Source: an uncultured Pirellulaceae bacterium
GTDB taxonomy: Bacteria > Planctomycetota > Planctomycetia > Pirellulales > Pirellulaceae
Length of the DNA: 33,752 nt
Assembly (NCBI GenBank): GCA_937942355.1
Contig: CALDEW010000258.1
Coordinates: forward strand, 1 to 33,752
Direction of reading: 5' to 3'
Below, in pieces: positions 1 through 8,446 of this stretch (its first letter is position 1; every line of letters starts with the position of its first letter). The notes below the pieces were generated by a model. The model did no database searches. It was not told the origin of the DNA and saw nothing but the letters and a program-made list of their open reading frames with translations. Position numbers and translations under genes: made by a program.

Positions 1-27
1 CTGTGATCTCTGTGCCCTCTGTGGTTT
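1..27. repeat. Short 9-nt periodic CTGTG sequence
   Basis: CTGTG occurs at 1-5, 10-14 and 19-23, so the first 27 bases form three units of 9 nt (ctgtgatct, ctgtgccct, ctgtggttt). The array may continue to the left of the window. Similar CTCTGTG-type strings occur between genes in many environmental bacterial genomes (from memory, not searched). It lies upstream of the gene at 249 and contains no convincing ORF. Confidence 0.4.
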
Positions 28-248
28 TAACTTCTCTCCGGCCCACATCCATTATTGGGTTCCTCACAGGCTGGCGGCTTGCACTGTGGTCAGATCGACC
101 ACGCACAATGGTTTTTTCGCCCAAAACCAGCACGATTGGCATTGAACCAGCGGGCAGACGCAGATAAATTTCTGTTTTATTATGCGAGCCGACGCTACTA
201 ATAGCTTGCTCGCAAAACTTTCCCCGCGACCTCAACGGACAATAATCA

Positions 249-2750
249 ATGGCTTCGCCTTTAAACTGGTTTCGCAGAAACGCAATTTGGATCATGGTTC
301 CCGTCGGAATCTTCTGTATGGCGTTCTTTGGACTTGGTGCCGTCTTCGACACGCTAACATCTACGGCGCGTACCGGCACACGCGACAACCCAACGGTAGC
401 CACCTACAACGGAGGAGAGTTCACGCGTGATCAAATCACCGATATGACGCGCGCACATTATCGCACGCGGAATTTTCTTAACGAGCTCCGCAACCTAGGG
501 GTCGAAAAACGCGGCGATCAGTTCGTAGATCTCGTACGCCCGATCACTCCCATTCGCGACGGCCAGCAAGAGGTGATCGACGAAGATATCATCAGTCGAG
601 CCTTGATCGCGAAAAAGGCCGAAGCGGAAGGACTGACGGTCAGCGATAACATGATCGATCAGTACTTGTTCGGGACTTACGGCGTCATCGATGACGACGG
701 GCTGAGTAATCGAGATTTAGAATTGCTCAACCGGAGGGTTAACAACGGCCAGATTTCGATGGCGGCGATTCGACGCCAACTAAAGACAGAACTCTTGAGT
801 CAGCAAATGACGATGCTGTCGTTCGCCGGTATCCCGCGCGTTCCAAGCCCTTTGGAGTCTGTGCAGCATTATGCCAAGGTCAAACGAAAGGTCGATTGCG
901 AAGTATTCCCCGTCTCCATCAGCGAATACGTCGATGACAGCGCGATGCCGTCGCAGTCGGAGATTCGCGATCTTTATGAAAAGGGTAAATTCGAATTCAA
1001 AGATCCCGCTGGCAAACGCCCCGGTTTTAAACTCGCTCGCCGAATGAAGCTGCAATACTTCGTAGGCGATTACCAAGACTTCCTCGACAAAGCGTCTCAG
1101 GGACTATCCGACGAAGAAGTCCAGAAAAAGTACGATGAACTTGTGGCTCAAGAATCGGATTTGGTGATGGAGATTGTCATCGACGAGAACGAAGACGACA
1201 TGCCGGCAATCAATCTCGAAGGCGACGACGAAGCCGAAGGCGACAAAACCGATGACGGTGAAGAGGATGCCGCGCCAAAACCGGCTGACCCCGCTTCTGA
1301 CGACCAGAGCTATAAGATTGAATCCTCTGATTCAAAGTTTGTCTTGGTTTCGATGCCAGCTCAAGAAGAGACATCTGGCGTGGAAGTACCAACTGCAGAC
1401 GGTTCGGTTCCCGAGGTTATTGCTGGCGATGGTCCCGTTGCTGATGCGGTCGAAGTCGTCGGTGAAAAAGTCGAAGGTGCCGTAGAAGCGACTGAAGGTG
1501 CCGTAGAAGCGACTGAAGGTGCTGTCGAAAAAGCGGAAACAGCCGTTCAAGACGCTGCGTCAACGGAGGCTCCCGCGACTACAGAAGCTCCGATTGAAAT
1601 GAAGACCGAACTGACCGAAGAGTCAGCACCGGGAACAAACATCGAGTCCCAAGCAGACGCTGTGGTCGTTGAGAGCAAGAGTGACACCGTAGGTGACGGT
1701 GCTCCTGCTGCGTCCGCCGATACAACCGAACCAGATGTGGGTGGAATTGGCGACATGAAGGACGTCGACATTGGTCCTCTGTTAACCGACGAGGACGATG
1801 TCGTAAAACGCGCTAAACCGCTGGACGAAGTGGCTGACTTAATTCGCCGCCAACTGAAAGGCCCAGAAGCGGAAACCGCTTTGAAAACGGCGCTAGCGAC
1901 CGCAGAGAATGAACTTGAGAACTATTTCAATCTGCGACTTCAATGGGAAGTCAACGGTAAAGAAAAGAACAGACCCGCTCCTGAGCTTCCCAACCTCCAA
2001 GCGATTGCGGACAAGTACGGTTTGCGTCTCGCGGAAACCGAATTGGTTGACAAGGAAGAGATGATGAAAACGGAGCTGGGAAAAATCTATGAGGTTTTCA
2101 ATGTGCAGAACCGCCCGGTTCCAGTGCCTTTGCCAGACGTGATTTTCAATAAGTTCAACAGCTTGAGCGAGTACGATTCGACGTCAACGGACAATCGTTT
2201 CACAGGGAAGTCCTACGTTTACTGGCCAACTGAGTTGGCTGATTCAAAGGTTGCAACACTCGAAGAGTGTAAAGATGACATCATAAAATTCTGGCGACAA
2301 CAGAAAGCCGTGGAAACCGCCACCAAAGCCGCTGAAGCAATTGCTGCGAAGGTCAGCAAGGACAAAAAGCTGAGTTCGATTGATCCTGCGAAGACAATCC
2401 AAACCGGCGAGTTCACCTGGTTTCAACCACGTGGTCGACGAGCTGTGCTGTCAAGTCCGATCGGCGTTGATGCTCCTTCGGAAGCGTTTATGGAAACAGC
2501 ATTTTCACTTAGCCAAGGCGAAGCCGGTGTGGCTGTTGATGGTTCTGGCGAAACAATTTTTGTCATCCAATCACAAACTCCCAAAACCCCAGTAACGGAA
2601 ATTGGAGACGACTTTCTTAAGAATCAATTGTTCAAATTCCAACGATTGCCACCCGATGTGGGGCTGGTAAACGCTCACTATTTTCAAAAGAAGTCCGAGG
2701 CTTGGAACAGCGAATTCAGAAACTCCATGGGTGTTGCATTTGAGAAGTAG
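249..2750 (+). CDS. Membrane-anchored SurA/PpiD-like periplasmic folding protein with acidic insertion
   Basis: An 833-residue protein with a short N-terminal cytoplasmic stretch (NWFRRNA) and one transmembrane helix at about residues 12-33. A helical region follows (about 50-195) that resembles the SurA N-terminal chaperone domain of PpiD/SurA proteins, including an ISRALIAKKAEAEGL helix. The C-terminal part (about 515-833) is helical, then has a FTWFQPRG...FSLSQGEAGVAV segment like the end of PpiD-type proteins. I cannot point to an intact parvulin active site, so isomerase activity is doubtful. Residues about 305-505 are a Glu/Asp/Ala/Pro/Thr-rich low-complexity insertion, probably disordered, that includes a 21-bp tandem repeat. 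The ATG at 249 is chosen because it directly precedes the anchor. The gene stands alone and ends at a strong terminator. The role is inferred: envelope protein folding or quality control. Confidence 0.7.
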   Translation: MASPLNWFRRNAIWIMVPVGIFCMAFFGLGAVFDTLTSTARTGTRDNPTVATYNGGEFTRDQITDMTRAHYRTRNFLNELRNLGVEKRGDQFVDLVRPITPIRDGQQEVIDEDIISRALIAKKAEAEGLTVSDNMIDQYLFGTYGVIDDDGLSNRDLELLNRRVNNGQISMAAIRRQLKTELLSQQMTMLSFAGIPRVPSPLESVQHYAKVKRKVDCEVFPVSISEYVDDSAMPSQSEIRDLYEKGKFEFKDPAGKRPGFKLARRMKLQYFVGDYQDFLDKASQGLSDEEVQKKYDELVAQESDLVMEIVIDENEDDMPAINLEGDDEAEGDKTDDGEEDAAPKPADPASDDQSYKIESSDSKFVLVSMPAQEETSGVEVPTADGSVPEVIAGDGPVADAVEVVGEKVEGAVEATEGAVEATEGAVEKAETAVQDAASTEAPATTEAPIEMKTELTEESAPGTNIESQADAVVVESKSDTVGDGAPAASADTTEPDVGGIGDMKDVDIGPLLTDEDDVVKRAKPLDEVADLIRRQLKGPEAETALKTALATAENELENYFNLRLQWEVNGKEKNRPAPELPNLQAIADKYGLRLAETELVDKEEMMKTELGKIYEVFNVQNRPVPVPLPDVIFNKFNSLSEYDSTSTDNRFTGKSYVYWPTELADSKVATLEECKDDIIKFWRQQKAVETATKAAEAIAAKVSKDKKLSSIDPAKTIQTGEFTWFQPRGRRAVLSSPIGVDAPSEAFMETAFSLSQGEAGVAVDGSGETIFVIQSQTPKTPVTEIGDDFLKNQLFKFQRLPPDVGLVNAHYFQKKSEAWNSEFRNSMGVAFEK
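1473..1535 (+). repeat. 21-bp in-frame tandem repeat
   Basis: Two identical 21-bp units (1473-1493 and 1494-1514) are followed by a diverged third (1515-1535). They encode EGAVEAT, EGAVEAT and EGAVEKA. Each unit is seven codons, so copy-number change would keep the reading frame. It lies in the acidic low-complexity part of the SurA/PpiD-like protein. Confidence 0.85.
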
Positions 2751-2776
2751 CTGAATTGCCCTAGGTAAATTCAAAT

Positions 2777-2810
2777 CCCGCGCATGCAATGGGCTAGCGC
2801 GGGTTTTTTT
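2777..2810 (+). terminator. Rho-independent terminator
   Basis: A perfect 7-bp GC stem, CCCGCGC (2777-2783) and GCGCGGG (2797-2803), encloses a 13-nt loop and is followed by seven T residues (2804-2810). It lies 27 nt after the stop of the SurA/PpiD-like gene and before the methyltransferase, so the two are probably separate transcription units. Confidence 0.85.
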
Positions 2811-2848
2811 GTCTCATCGTCCTTAGTGTCGGAAACCCGTTTTTACTG

Positions 2849-3466
2849 ATGCCAGATTACAAAGAAATCTACAACGATGTCGTGAACACAAACTCACGAT
2901 ATACGGTCGCTCAGAATTCGCCCGGGTTCCGAGTTGTCCTACAATCCGAGCCGATTTTAATCCACCTCTCGGGGCGCAGTTTGGACGTGGGCTGTGGAGT
3001 CGGATTTGCGTTTGAGTATCTCTCCAATCCCCAATTTCGGTTTGATACTTACGGTGTCGATATCAGCAACGAAGCGATCGCGATCGCGAAACGCCGTTTG
3101 CGCTCCGAACCCAGGATGCAAAATCTTGATGATCGGCTCAAGGTGCTCGATTCGCAAACCTTGCCCTTTGAAGACGAATTCTTTTCGCTGGTGACCTGTT
3201 TTGATGTTCTCGAGCATCTGGACGAATCGGACATTGATGCAACCCTGCAAGAGATTGATCGGACGATGCTCATTGGCGGGACGCTTCTTTGTGCGGTCTC
3301 GTGTCGTAAAGCAGGTACCGCAGATAAGTTTGGAGACAATCTTCATCGCACCGTCAAGGCAACGGATTGGTGGATCGACAGAATTCAGCCCAAACGCGCG
3401 ATATTTGATGGTCAGCGCAAACAGCTGATCATGTGGAAGAATAAGGCGAACACGAAGACAACGTAG
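2849..3466 (+). CDS. Class I SAM-dependent methyltransferase
   Basis: 205 residues with a Rossmann methyltransferase core. Motif I is LDVGCGVG (residues 45-52), the acidic end of strand 2 is YGVDIS (about 68-73), and a CFDVLEHLDE segment matches motif IV of the Methyltransf_11/25 families (UbiE/COQ5-like fold). The protein is short and has no accessory domain after residue 190, so the substrate cannot be read from sequence. It could be a small-molecule or lipid methyltransferase. It lies alone between a terminator and acnA. The ATG at 2849 gives a complete domain; no strong Shine-Dalgarno sequence is visible. Confidence 0.8.
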   Translation: MPDYKEIYNDVVNTNSRYTVAQNSPGFRVVLQSEPILIHLSGRSLDVGCGVGFAFEYLSNPQFRFDTYGVDISNEAIAIAKRRLRSEPRMQNLDDRLKVLDSQTLPFEDEFFSLVTCFDVLEHLDESDIDATLQEIDRTMLIGGTLLCAVSCRKAGTADKFGDNLHRTVKATDWWIDRIQPKRAIFDGQRKQLIMWKNKANTKTT

Positions 3467-3787
3467 TTGTCGCGCAATTTTAGCGGCAGGGCGCTAACCG
3501 CTGGTTCGTTGAACAACGTTTTCCCCGATTCTTCAGGCAAAGGCACGGCAACCCGCGGCTAGCGTACCGCGGCTCAGATTAGTGAAGCCCGTTCCGCTGG
3601 ACACTACCCTGCACCTTAGCAGGGCGCTCAATTCTTTCGCCTAATCGTGCGGTGCCTTATCTCCCAGAAATGGCGATCAAGGAAAAACCATCGGCCCTCA
3701 TTCCGTGTAAGCACCACTTCAAAACAACTGAAAAACGGTTAAACTGTTCACTCATAATTTTCCGGAAAGTTGCACGGGTTAACGCAG
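3467..3787. other. Intergenic region with GC-rich palindromic tracts
   Basis: 320 bases between the methyltransferase and acnA without a convincing gene. A CCGCGG site occurs on each side of ctagcgta at about 3556-3575, next to other CTAGCG/GCGCTA-type words (3487-3500), which resembles dispersed planctomycete intergenic palindromes. The last 60 bases are AT-richer and probably hold the acnA promoter, but I cannot assign a clear -35/-10 pair. Confidence 0.35.
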
Positions 3788-6490
3788 ATGAGTTCAAGTT
3801 TTGATGCCTTTGGAAGTCGAGATACAATAACGGTCAATGGCCAAGAGATCGGGATCTATAAAATCTCGGCCTTACAGGACAAAGGTATTGGTAAAGTTGA
3901 TCATCTACCTTACTCGATCCGGTTATTGCTCGAGTCCGTCCTTCGCAATTGCGACAACAAAGTTGTCACCGAAGAAGACGTAAAAAATTTGGCGAACTAC
4001 GACGCGGCAAGTCCTGCCAAAGTCGAGATCCCGTTCAAACCAGCGCGGGTTGTCCTCCAGGACTTCACCGGCGTACCTGCGGTCGTTGATCTTGCCGCAA
4101 TGCGATCTGCGATGGCCCGTCTTGGGGGAGACCCTGAAAAGATCAACCCGCTGATTCCGGTGGATCTTGTCATCGACCACAGTGTTCAAGTTGATCAGTT
4201 CGGTTCCGATGCCGCTTTAGAGATGAACGTGGAGTTGGAGTTCAAGCGTAATCGCGAGCGTTATGAATTTCTGCGTTGGGGACAGAAGGCTTTTGATAAC
4301 TTCCGCGTCGTTCCACCCAATGTGGGGATCGTTCACCAAGTCAACTTGGAATTTTTGGCCAAAGGCGTTTTCGTCCGCAATGACGAAAAAGGCCCCGTCG
4401 CAGTTCCTGATACGCTCGTTGGAACTGACAGCCACACGACGATGATCAATGGTTTAGGCGTGCTTGGTTGGGGTGTTGGCGGTATCGAGGCCGAAGCCGC
4501 GATGCTTGGTCAGCCGATCTACATGTTGTTGCCCGAGGTGATTGGTTTTGAACTGACTGGAAAACTGGCAGCCGGGGCTACAGCGACGGATCTTGTTCTG
4601 ACCGCGACAGAGAAACTGCGCGCCGCGGGTGTCGTCGGCAAATTTGTTGAGTTTTACGGTGAAGGCGTCAACAGCATGTCGTTGGCCGATCGCGCGACGC
4701 TGGCGAACATGGCACCCGAGTACGGAGCGACAATGGGATTCTTCCCAATGGACGACGAAACGCTTGACTACATGCGACGCACCGGACGTACCGAAGATGA
4801 GGTTGCTTTGGTCGAAGCCTACACCAAAGCTCAGGGCTTGTTCCGCGCCGACGATACTCCGGTGCCAAAGTTCACTCGCACGTTGGGACTAGACATCAGC
4901 ACCGTGGAACCATCTTTGGCGGGCCCTAAGCGTCCTCAGGATCGCATCGCTTTGTCCGCAATGAAAAAGTCTTTCAACGATAGCCTGACAGCTCCCGTCG
5001 GACACAGCGGTTTTGGGTTGAGCGCGGACAAACTGGACGCTTCGGCGCGAGTGGAAAACAATGGGCAATCCACTGACATTCAACATGGCTCCGTTGTTAT
5101 TGCGGCGATCACCAGTTGCACCAACACCAGCAACCCCAGTGTGATGATCGCGGCAGGTGTTTTGGCGAAAAAGGCGGCCGAGAAAGGCCTAACGGTTCCT
5201 TCTTACGTGAAAACCAGCCTTGCACCGGGTTCACGTGTGGTCACTGACTATCTGGATAAATCTGGCCTGACCGAATCGTTGAAAACACTTGGCTTCCACA
5301 CCGTTGGCTACGGCTGCACATCCTGCATCGGCAACAGCGGCCCTCTGCCGGAGCCTGTTTCTAATGCGATTACAACCGGCGAGTTGGTCGCATCGAGTGT
5401 CCTTTCGGGCAACCGCAACTTCGAAGGGCGCGTCAATCCAATGACCAAAGCCAATTACTTGGCCAGCCCACCTTTGGTTGTGGCCTACGCGCTTGCCGGC
5501 ACGACCGATATCGACTTGGTCACCGAACCGATCGGAAAAGGAACCGATGGCGATGTCATGCTGTCGGACATCTGGCCAACTCAAGAAGAAGTTCAATCAA
5601 TTCTGGACGCAAGTGTGTTACCGGAGATGTTTCAAAATCAGTATTCCAACTGTTTTGAATCCAACGAGATGTGGAACAAGATTGAAACCGGCGAAGGCGC
5701 TCTTTACCAATGGCAGGATTCCAGCACGTACATTCAAGAGCCGCCTTTCTTAGCCGGTTTAACCAAAGAGGTGACTCCAATCGAACCGATCAAAGGTGCG
5801 CGCGTGCTGGCTTTGTTGGGTGATTCTGTTACGACCGATCACATTTCTCCCGCTGGAGCGATCGCCAAGAGCGGTCCAGCAGGCAAGTTCCTACAAGAAA
5901 GCGGTGTTGGTCCCCGCGAGTTCAATAGTTTTGGATCTCGCCGAGGAAATGATCGCGTGATGGTTCGGGGAACGTTTGCGAACATTCGTATTCGAAACCA
6001 ATTGGCTCCTGGCACCGAAGGTGGTGTGACGACTCACCTACCTACCAACGAACAGATGTCGATCTACGATGCTTCGATGAAGTACCAAAACGACGACACT
6101 CCGCTGATCGTGTTAGCGGGGACGGAGTATGGTACCGGCAGCAGCCGTGACTGGGCAGCGAAAGGAACGATGATGCTGGGCGTCAAAGCCGTGATCGCTG
6201 CATCCTACGAGCGTATCCACCGCAGTAACCTGGTGGGCATGGGTATTCTCCCGCTGGAGTTCCAAGATGGAAACACTTGGAAGTCGGTTGGTTTGACTGG
6301 CAAGGAAACTTTCTCCATCGCGTCGCTGAGTGACAGTCTCGAACCACGGTCCTCAATTGAAGTGATCGCCGTTGACGACGATGGAAAAGAGACGAAGTTC
6401 AACGCAACGGTGCGAATCGATACGCCGGTCGAGATGGATTACTATCGCAACGGGGGAATCCTCCAAACAGTTTTGCGAAACTTGCTGTAG
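3788..6490 (+). CDS. acnA: Aconitate hydratase A
   Basis: A 900-residue aconitase of the AcnA/iron-regulatory-protein type. It interconverts citrate and isocitrate in the TCA cycle, in the cytoplasm. The three [4Fe-4S] ligand cysteines are visible: C444 in SCTNTSNP, and C510 and C513 in [13 protein letters not shown]. Their spacing matches cytosolic aconitase (66 then 3 residues). Other signatures are [27 protein letters not shown] in the N-terminal domain, and [13 protein letters not shown] and [16 protein letters not shown] in the C-terminal swivel domain. The open frame extends to a TTG at 3770, but the ATG at 3788 gives the usual family start ([14 protein letters not shown]). Length is normal and all domains are intact. 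It is a single-gene unit converging on the diguanylate cyclase gene. Confidence 0.97.
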   Translation: MSSSFDAFGSRDTITVNGQEIGIYKISALQDKGIGKVDHLPYSIRLLLESVLRNCDNKVVTEEDVKNLANYDAASPAKVEIPFKPARVVLQDFTGVPAVVDLAAMRSAMARLGGDPEKINPLIPVDLVIDHSVQVDQFGSDAALEMNVELEFKRNRERYEFLRWGQKAFDNFRVVPPNVGIVHQVNLEFLAKGVFVRNDEKGPVAVPDTLVGTDSHTTMINGLGVLGWGVGGIEAEAAMLGQPIYMLLPEVIGFELTGKLAAGATATDLVLTATEKLRAAGVVGKFVEFYGEGVNSMSLADRATLANMAPEYGATMGFFPMDDETLDYMRRTGRTEDEVALVEAYTKAQGLFRADDTPVPKFTRTLGLDISTVEPSLAGPKRPQDRIALSAMKKSFNDSLTAPVGHSGFGLSADKLDASARVENNGQSTDIQHGSVVIAAITSCTNTSNPSVMIAAGVLAKKAAEKGLTVPSYVKTSLAPGSRVVTDYLDKSGLTESLKTLGFHTVGYGCTSCIGNSGPLPEPVSNAITTGELVASSVLSGNRNFEGRVNPMTKANYLASPPLVVAYALAGTTDIDLVTEPIGKGTDGDVMLSDIWPTQEEVQSILDASVLPEMFQNQYSNCFESNEMWNKIETGEGALYQWQDSSTYIQEPPFLAGLTKEVTPIEPIKGARVLALLGDSVTTDHISPAGAIAKSGPAGKFLQESGVGPREFNSFGSRRGNDRVMVRGTFANIRIRNQLAPGTEGGVTTHLPTNEQMSIYDASMKYQNDDTPLIVLAGTEYGTGSSRDWAAKGTMMLGVKAVIAASYERIHRSNLVGMGILPLEFQDGNTWKSVGLTGKETFSIASLSDSLEPRSSIEVIAVDDDGKETKFNATVRIDTPVEMDYYRNGGILQTVLRNLL

Positions 6491-6622
6491 AAAGCAGTGC
6501 CGTTTACTTGCAGAGGGCTGCGAGGGGGAAACAGCGTGCAACAAGCAAGCTTAGCTCCGAGAGGCCGTGGTTATTTCCAGCCGGCTGGGCGGTATCGGGT
6601 GTGTCCCAGCTTAGACTCAGAG

Positions 6623-6733
6623 GGTAGTGGATGAGGCAACGAGTCCTGCCCCTCCTTTACCCTTCGATTTACCCTTTCACCCTTTCGTGCATCGTTTAAT
6701 GCAGCTGCAGGATTCGTGGCCTCATCCATTACC
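6623..6733 (+). repeat. Inverted-repeat element copy A (MITE/REP-like)
   Basis: The left arm begins GGTAGTGGATGAGGCAACGA (6623) and runs on to cctgc. The right arm ends with its near-complement, gcaggattcg followed by TGGCCTCATCCATTACC (to 6733). The centre is pyrimidine-rich with CCTTTACCC-like units and atcgtttaatgcagc near the right arm. Weaker similarity continues outward to a gcacta end at about 6760 and a cttaga motif at about 6610. Copies lie at 14187-14348 (opposite orientation) and 22353-22488. There is no ORF. It occupies most of the gap between convergent acnA and the diguanylate cyclase gene (6491-6791). Confidence 0.85.
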
Positions 6734-6791
6734 AGGATATTAAGACTTAAGGCTGCACTACCGTCAAAACGGCTACGCTGCTTAGAGTTGC

Positions 6792-8156
6792 CTATTCGTA
6801 GATGGTGAACTCACCGGTAGGCAAGTCGTTGGGCAGCAACGTAATTTCCGGCACTGCGGCAGTATGCCGATCGGCTGCTCGCCGCCCGCTCTCTTTTCGA
6901 TAGCTGCTGATCTTGTTCCGGCCGCTGTTTTTTGAGTCATACAATGCAGCGTCGGCTTTGCTGAAGATTGATTCGAAATTACTGTCAGCCTCAGACTTGC
7001 AGACACCAAAACTACAGCTGTAAATTAGATCCGAAGCCAATATTGACTGTCGAATCTCTTCTGCAAAATCACTTGCTTGTTTAGCGCTGCGATTGCTAAG
7101 TATTACCAGGAATTCGTCTCCGCCCCATCGAGCAATGATGTCCTTGTCACCTAACTTTGACCTGACGATCGTTGCCACATCAAACAGCACACGATCTCCG
7201 TAGCAATGGCCGAGATTGTCGTTAATCTCTTTGAACTTGTCTAAATCAAACAGAAGCATCGAGTATTCGAAACTACTTTTTGACGATAGATCCGCAAACT
7301 CGGCTTCCAGTCCATAACGATTAAACAAACCTGTTAACGGGTCCCGCCGAGCAAGTTCGTGGTAGGTGGCCGACTCCGTAATCAATAAGTTGTTATGCGC
7401 TTGGAGCTGCGACGCACTAACGGTTTTGTCCTGGAGTCTCTTCTTAAGTCTCAACGTGCGAACGACGAGCCCGATGAGCGTCCCGCCCATCCACAGCCAG
7501 AGCAAACTTTGATTCAGAGTTGCACTATCAACCCAATTTCCTACGCATTGAATCGACGCAATCTCAATCACACCTTCGCCGCCAGTGTTGACGTTAAACT
7601 CGAACAATGTAACGTTTTTAAAAGCAACCTCTGCGGCCTTACCTTTTGCGTTATAACTTTGTTGCCACCATGTCGGCACAAGGAAATCTTTTGGGCGCAC
7701 TGTAACGGTTTCCATTTTATCTGAAAGACTTAACAGTGTTTCATTGTATTTAAGGCTTGCGTAATCCCCTTCTATGCTGATAGTCGGTTCAAAATCTTTA
7801 ATGTAAAAGAAGACCTGTTCGCCTCCTTGCCTAGTCGTTTTGCATGTTATCTCGAAGCGGTCCACCCAAGACAAGTCTCTGGGAAAGTCTTCGCCAGGAG
7901 AAATTGAAATGAGCGAATAGATTTTCTCGAGAGATTTTCCATTGACGTCGTATGTGAACCTAAAAAGATCGTCGTCGATTTCTGCAGAAGATACGGACGT
8001 CCCTCCCCATGCTCGATCGTCGCCGCTCATAACTTTTGCAGCGTTCTGAGGAAGTAGTGAACATGAGCGCACGACGACTTTGTTCGCCAGAATTACTGCG
8101 AGCGTAACCAGCAGCAAGGTGGCGATCAGAATTTCAGTTTTGAATTTTGAAATCAT
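6792..8156 (-). CDS. Membrane diguanylate cyclase (GGDEF)
   Basis: 454 residues. A transmembrane helix (about 7-29) is followed by a roughly 185-residue extracytoplasmic beta-rich region, a second helix (about 217-235), a short helical linker and a GGDEF domain (about 265-425). The domain has RDPLTGLFNR, FDLDKFKEIND and RWGGDEF (GGDEF at 345-349), so it should make cyclic di-GMP from two GTP. The product-inhibition I-site (RxxD six residues ahead of GGDEF) reads GDKD at 336-339, so the arginine is missing. The external region (WGGTSVSSAEI..., VPTWWQQSYN) resembles carbohydrate-binding-like beta-sandwich sensors, but I cannot name it. No EAL domain is present. The ATG at 8156 puts the start directly before the first helix. 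The ligand is unknown. Confidence 0.88.
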   Translation of the reverse strand: MISKFKTEILIATLLLVTLAVILANKVVVRSCSLLPQNAAKVMSGDDRAWGGTSVSSAEIDDDLFRFTYDVNGKSLEKIYSLISISPGEDFPRDLSWVDRFEITCKTTRQGGEQVFFYIKDFEPTISIEGDYASLKYNETLLSLSDKMETVTVRPKDFLVPTWWQQSYNAKGKAAEVAFKNVTLFEFNVNTGGEGVIEIASIQCVGNWVDSATLNQSLLWLWMGGTLIGLVVRTLRLKKRLQDKTVSASQLQAHNNLLITESATYHELARRDPLTGLFNRYGLEAEFADLSSKSSFEYSMLLFDLDKFKEINDNLGHCYGDRVLFDVATIVRSKLGDKDIIARWGGDEFLVILSNRSAKQASDFAEEIRQSILASDLIYSCSFGVCKSEADSNFESIFSKADAALYDSKNSGRNKISSYRKESGRRAADRHTAAVPEITLLPNDLPTGEFTIYE

Positions 8157-8352
8157 GGAAACAAAAGAGGCGAAACACGTTCGGAGACCGACCCTTAAAG
8201 GTAGCCTTTGGGGGGCCTGATGTTTCTAACTCTAGGTCACGGTAAAGAAATGTCGTTAACGCGACAAAATTTCCGACCAAAAGACCAATCGAAATGTCGT
8301 TCCCACCGATCAAAATCGGCACAATCGTCAATAAGCGCACTTCGATGTTCTC

Positions 8353-8371
8353 CTCCTCTATGCAAGAGGAG
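8353..8371. other. Hairpin in the gap between formate dehydrogenase and diguanylate cyclase genes
   Basis: CTCCTCT (8353-8359) and AGAGGAG (8365-8371) form a perfect 7-bp stem with a 5-nt loop. No T-tract follows on either strand, so it is not a standard terminator. It could lie in the 5' leader of the diguanylate cyclase mRNA or in the 3' tail of the formate dehydrogenase transcript. The rest of the 290-base gap (8157-8446) shows no convincing gene. Confidence 0.35.
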
Positions 8372-8446
8372 AAACTTGTTGCAGCGGTTACGTTTTTGTT
8401 TTGAGGCGAAACTCAACCAACGACTCAGCTCAGTTGGCTCAACCGG

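Noticed and set aside
182-430. 82-codon ORF overlapping the start of the SurA/PpiD-like gene
   Set aside because: It overlaps the transmembrane anchor region in another frame; the ATG at 249 gives the real protein.
3480-3660. Possible non-coding RNA upstream of acnA
   Set aside because: Several GC-rich palindromes, but no consistent fold, promoter or terminator could be identified by eye.
8134-8340. 68-codon minus-strand ORF with GTG start just upstream of the diguanylate cyclase
   Set aside because: It has a hydrophobic N-terminus and a purine-rich GAGGAG 12 nt away, but it overlaps the cyclase start in another frame and shows no family features; evidence is too weak to call.
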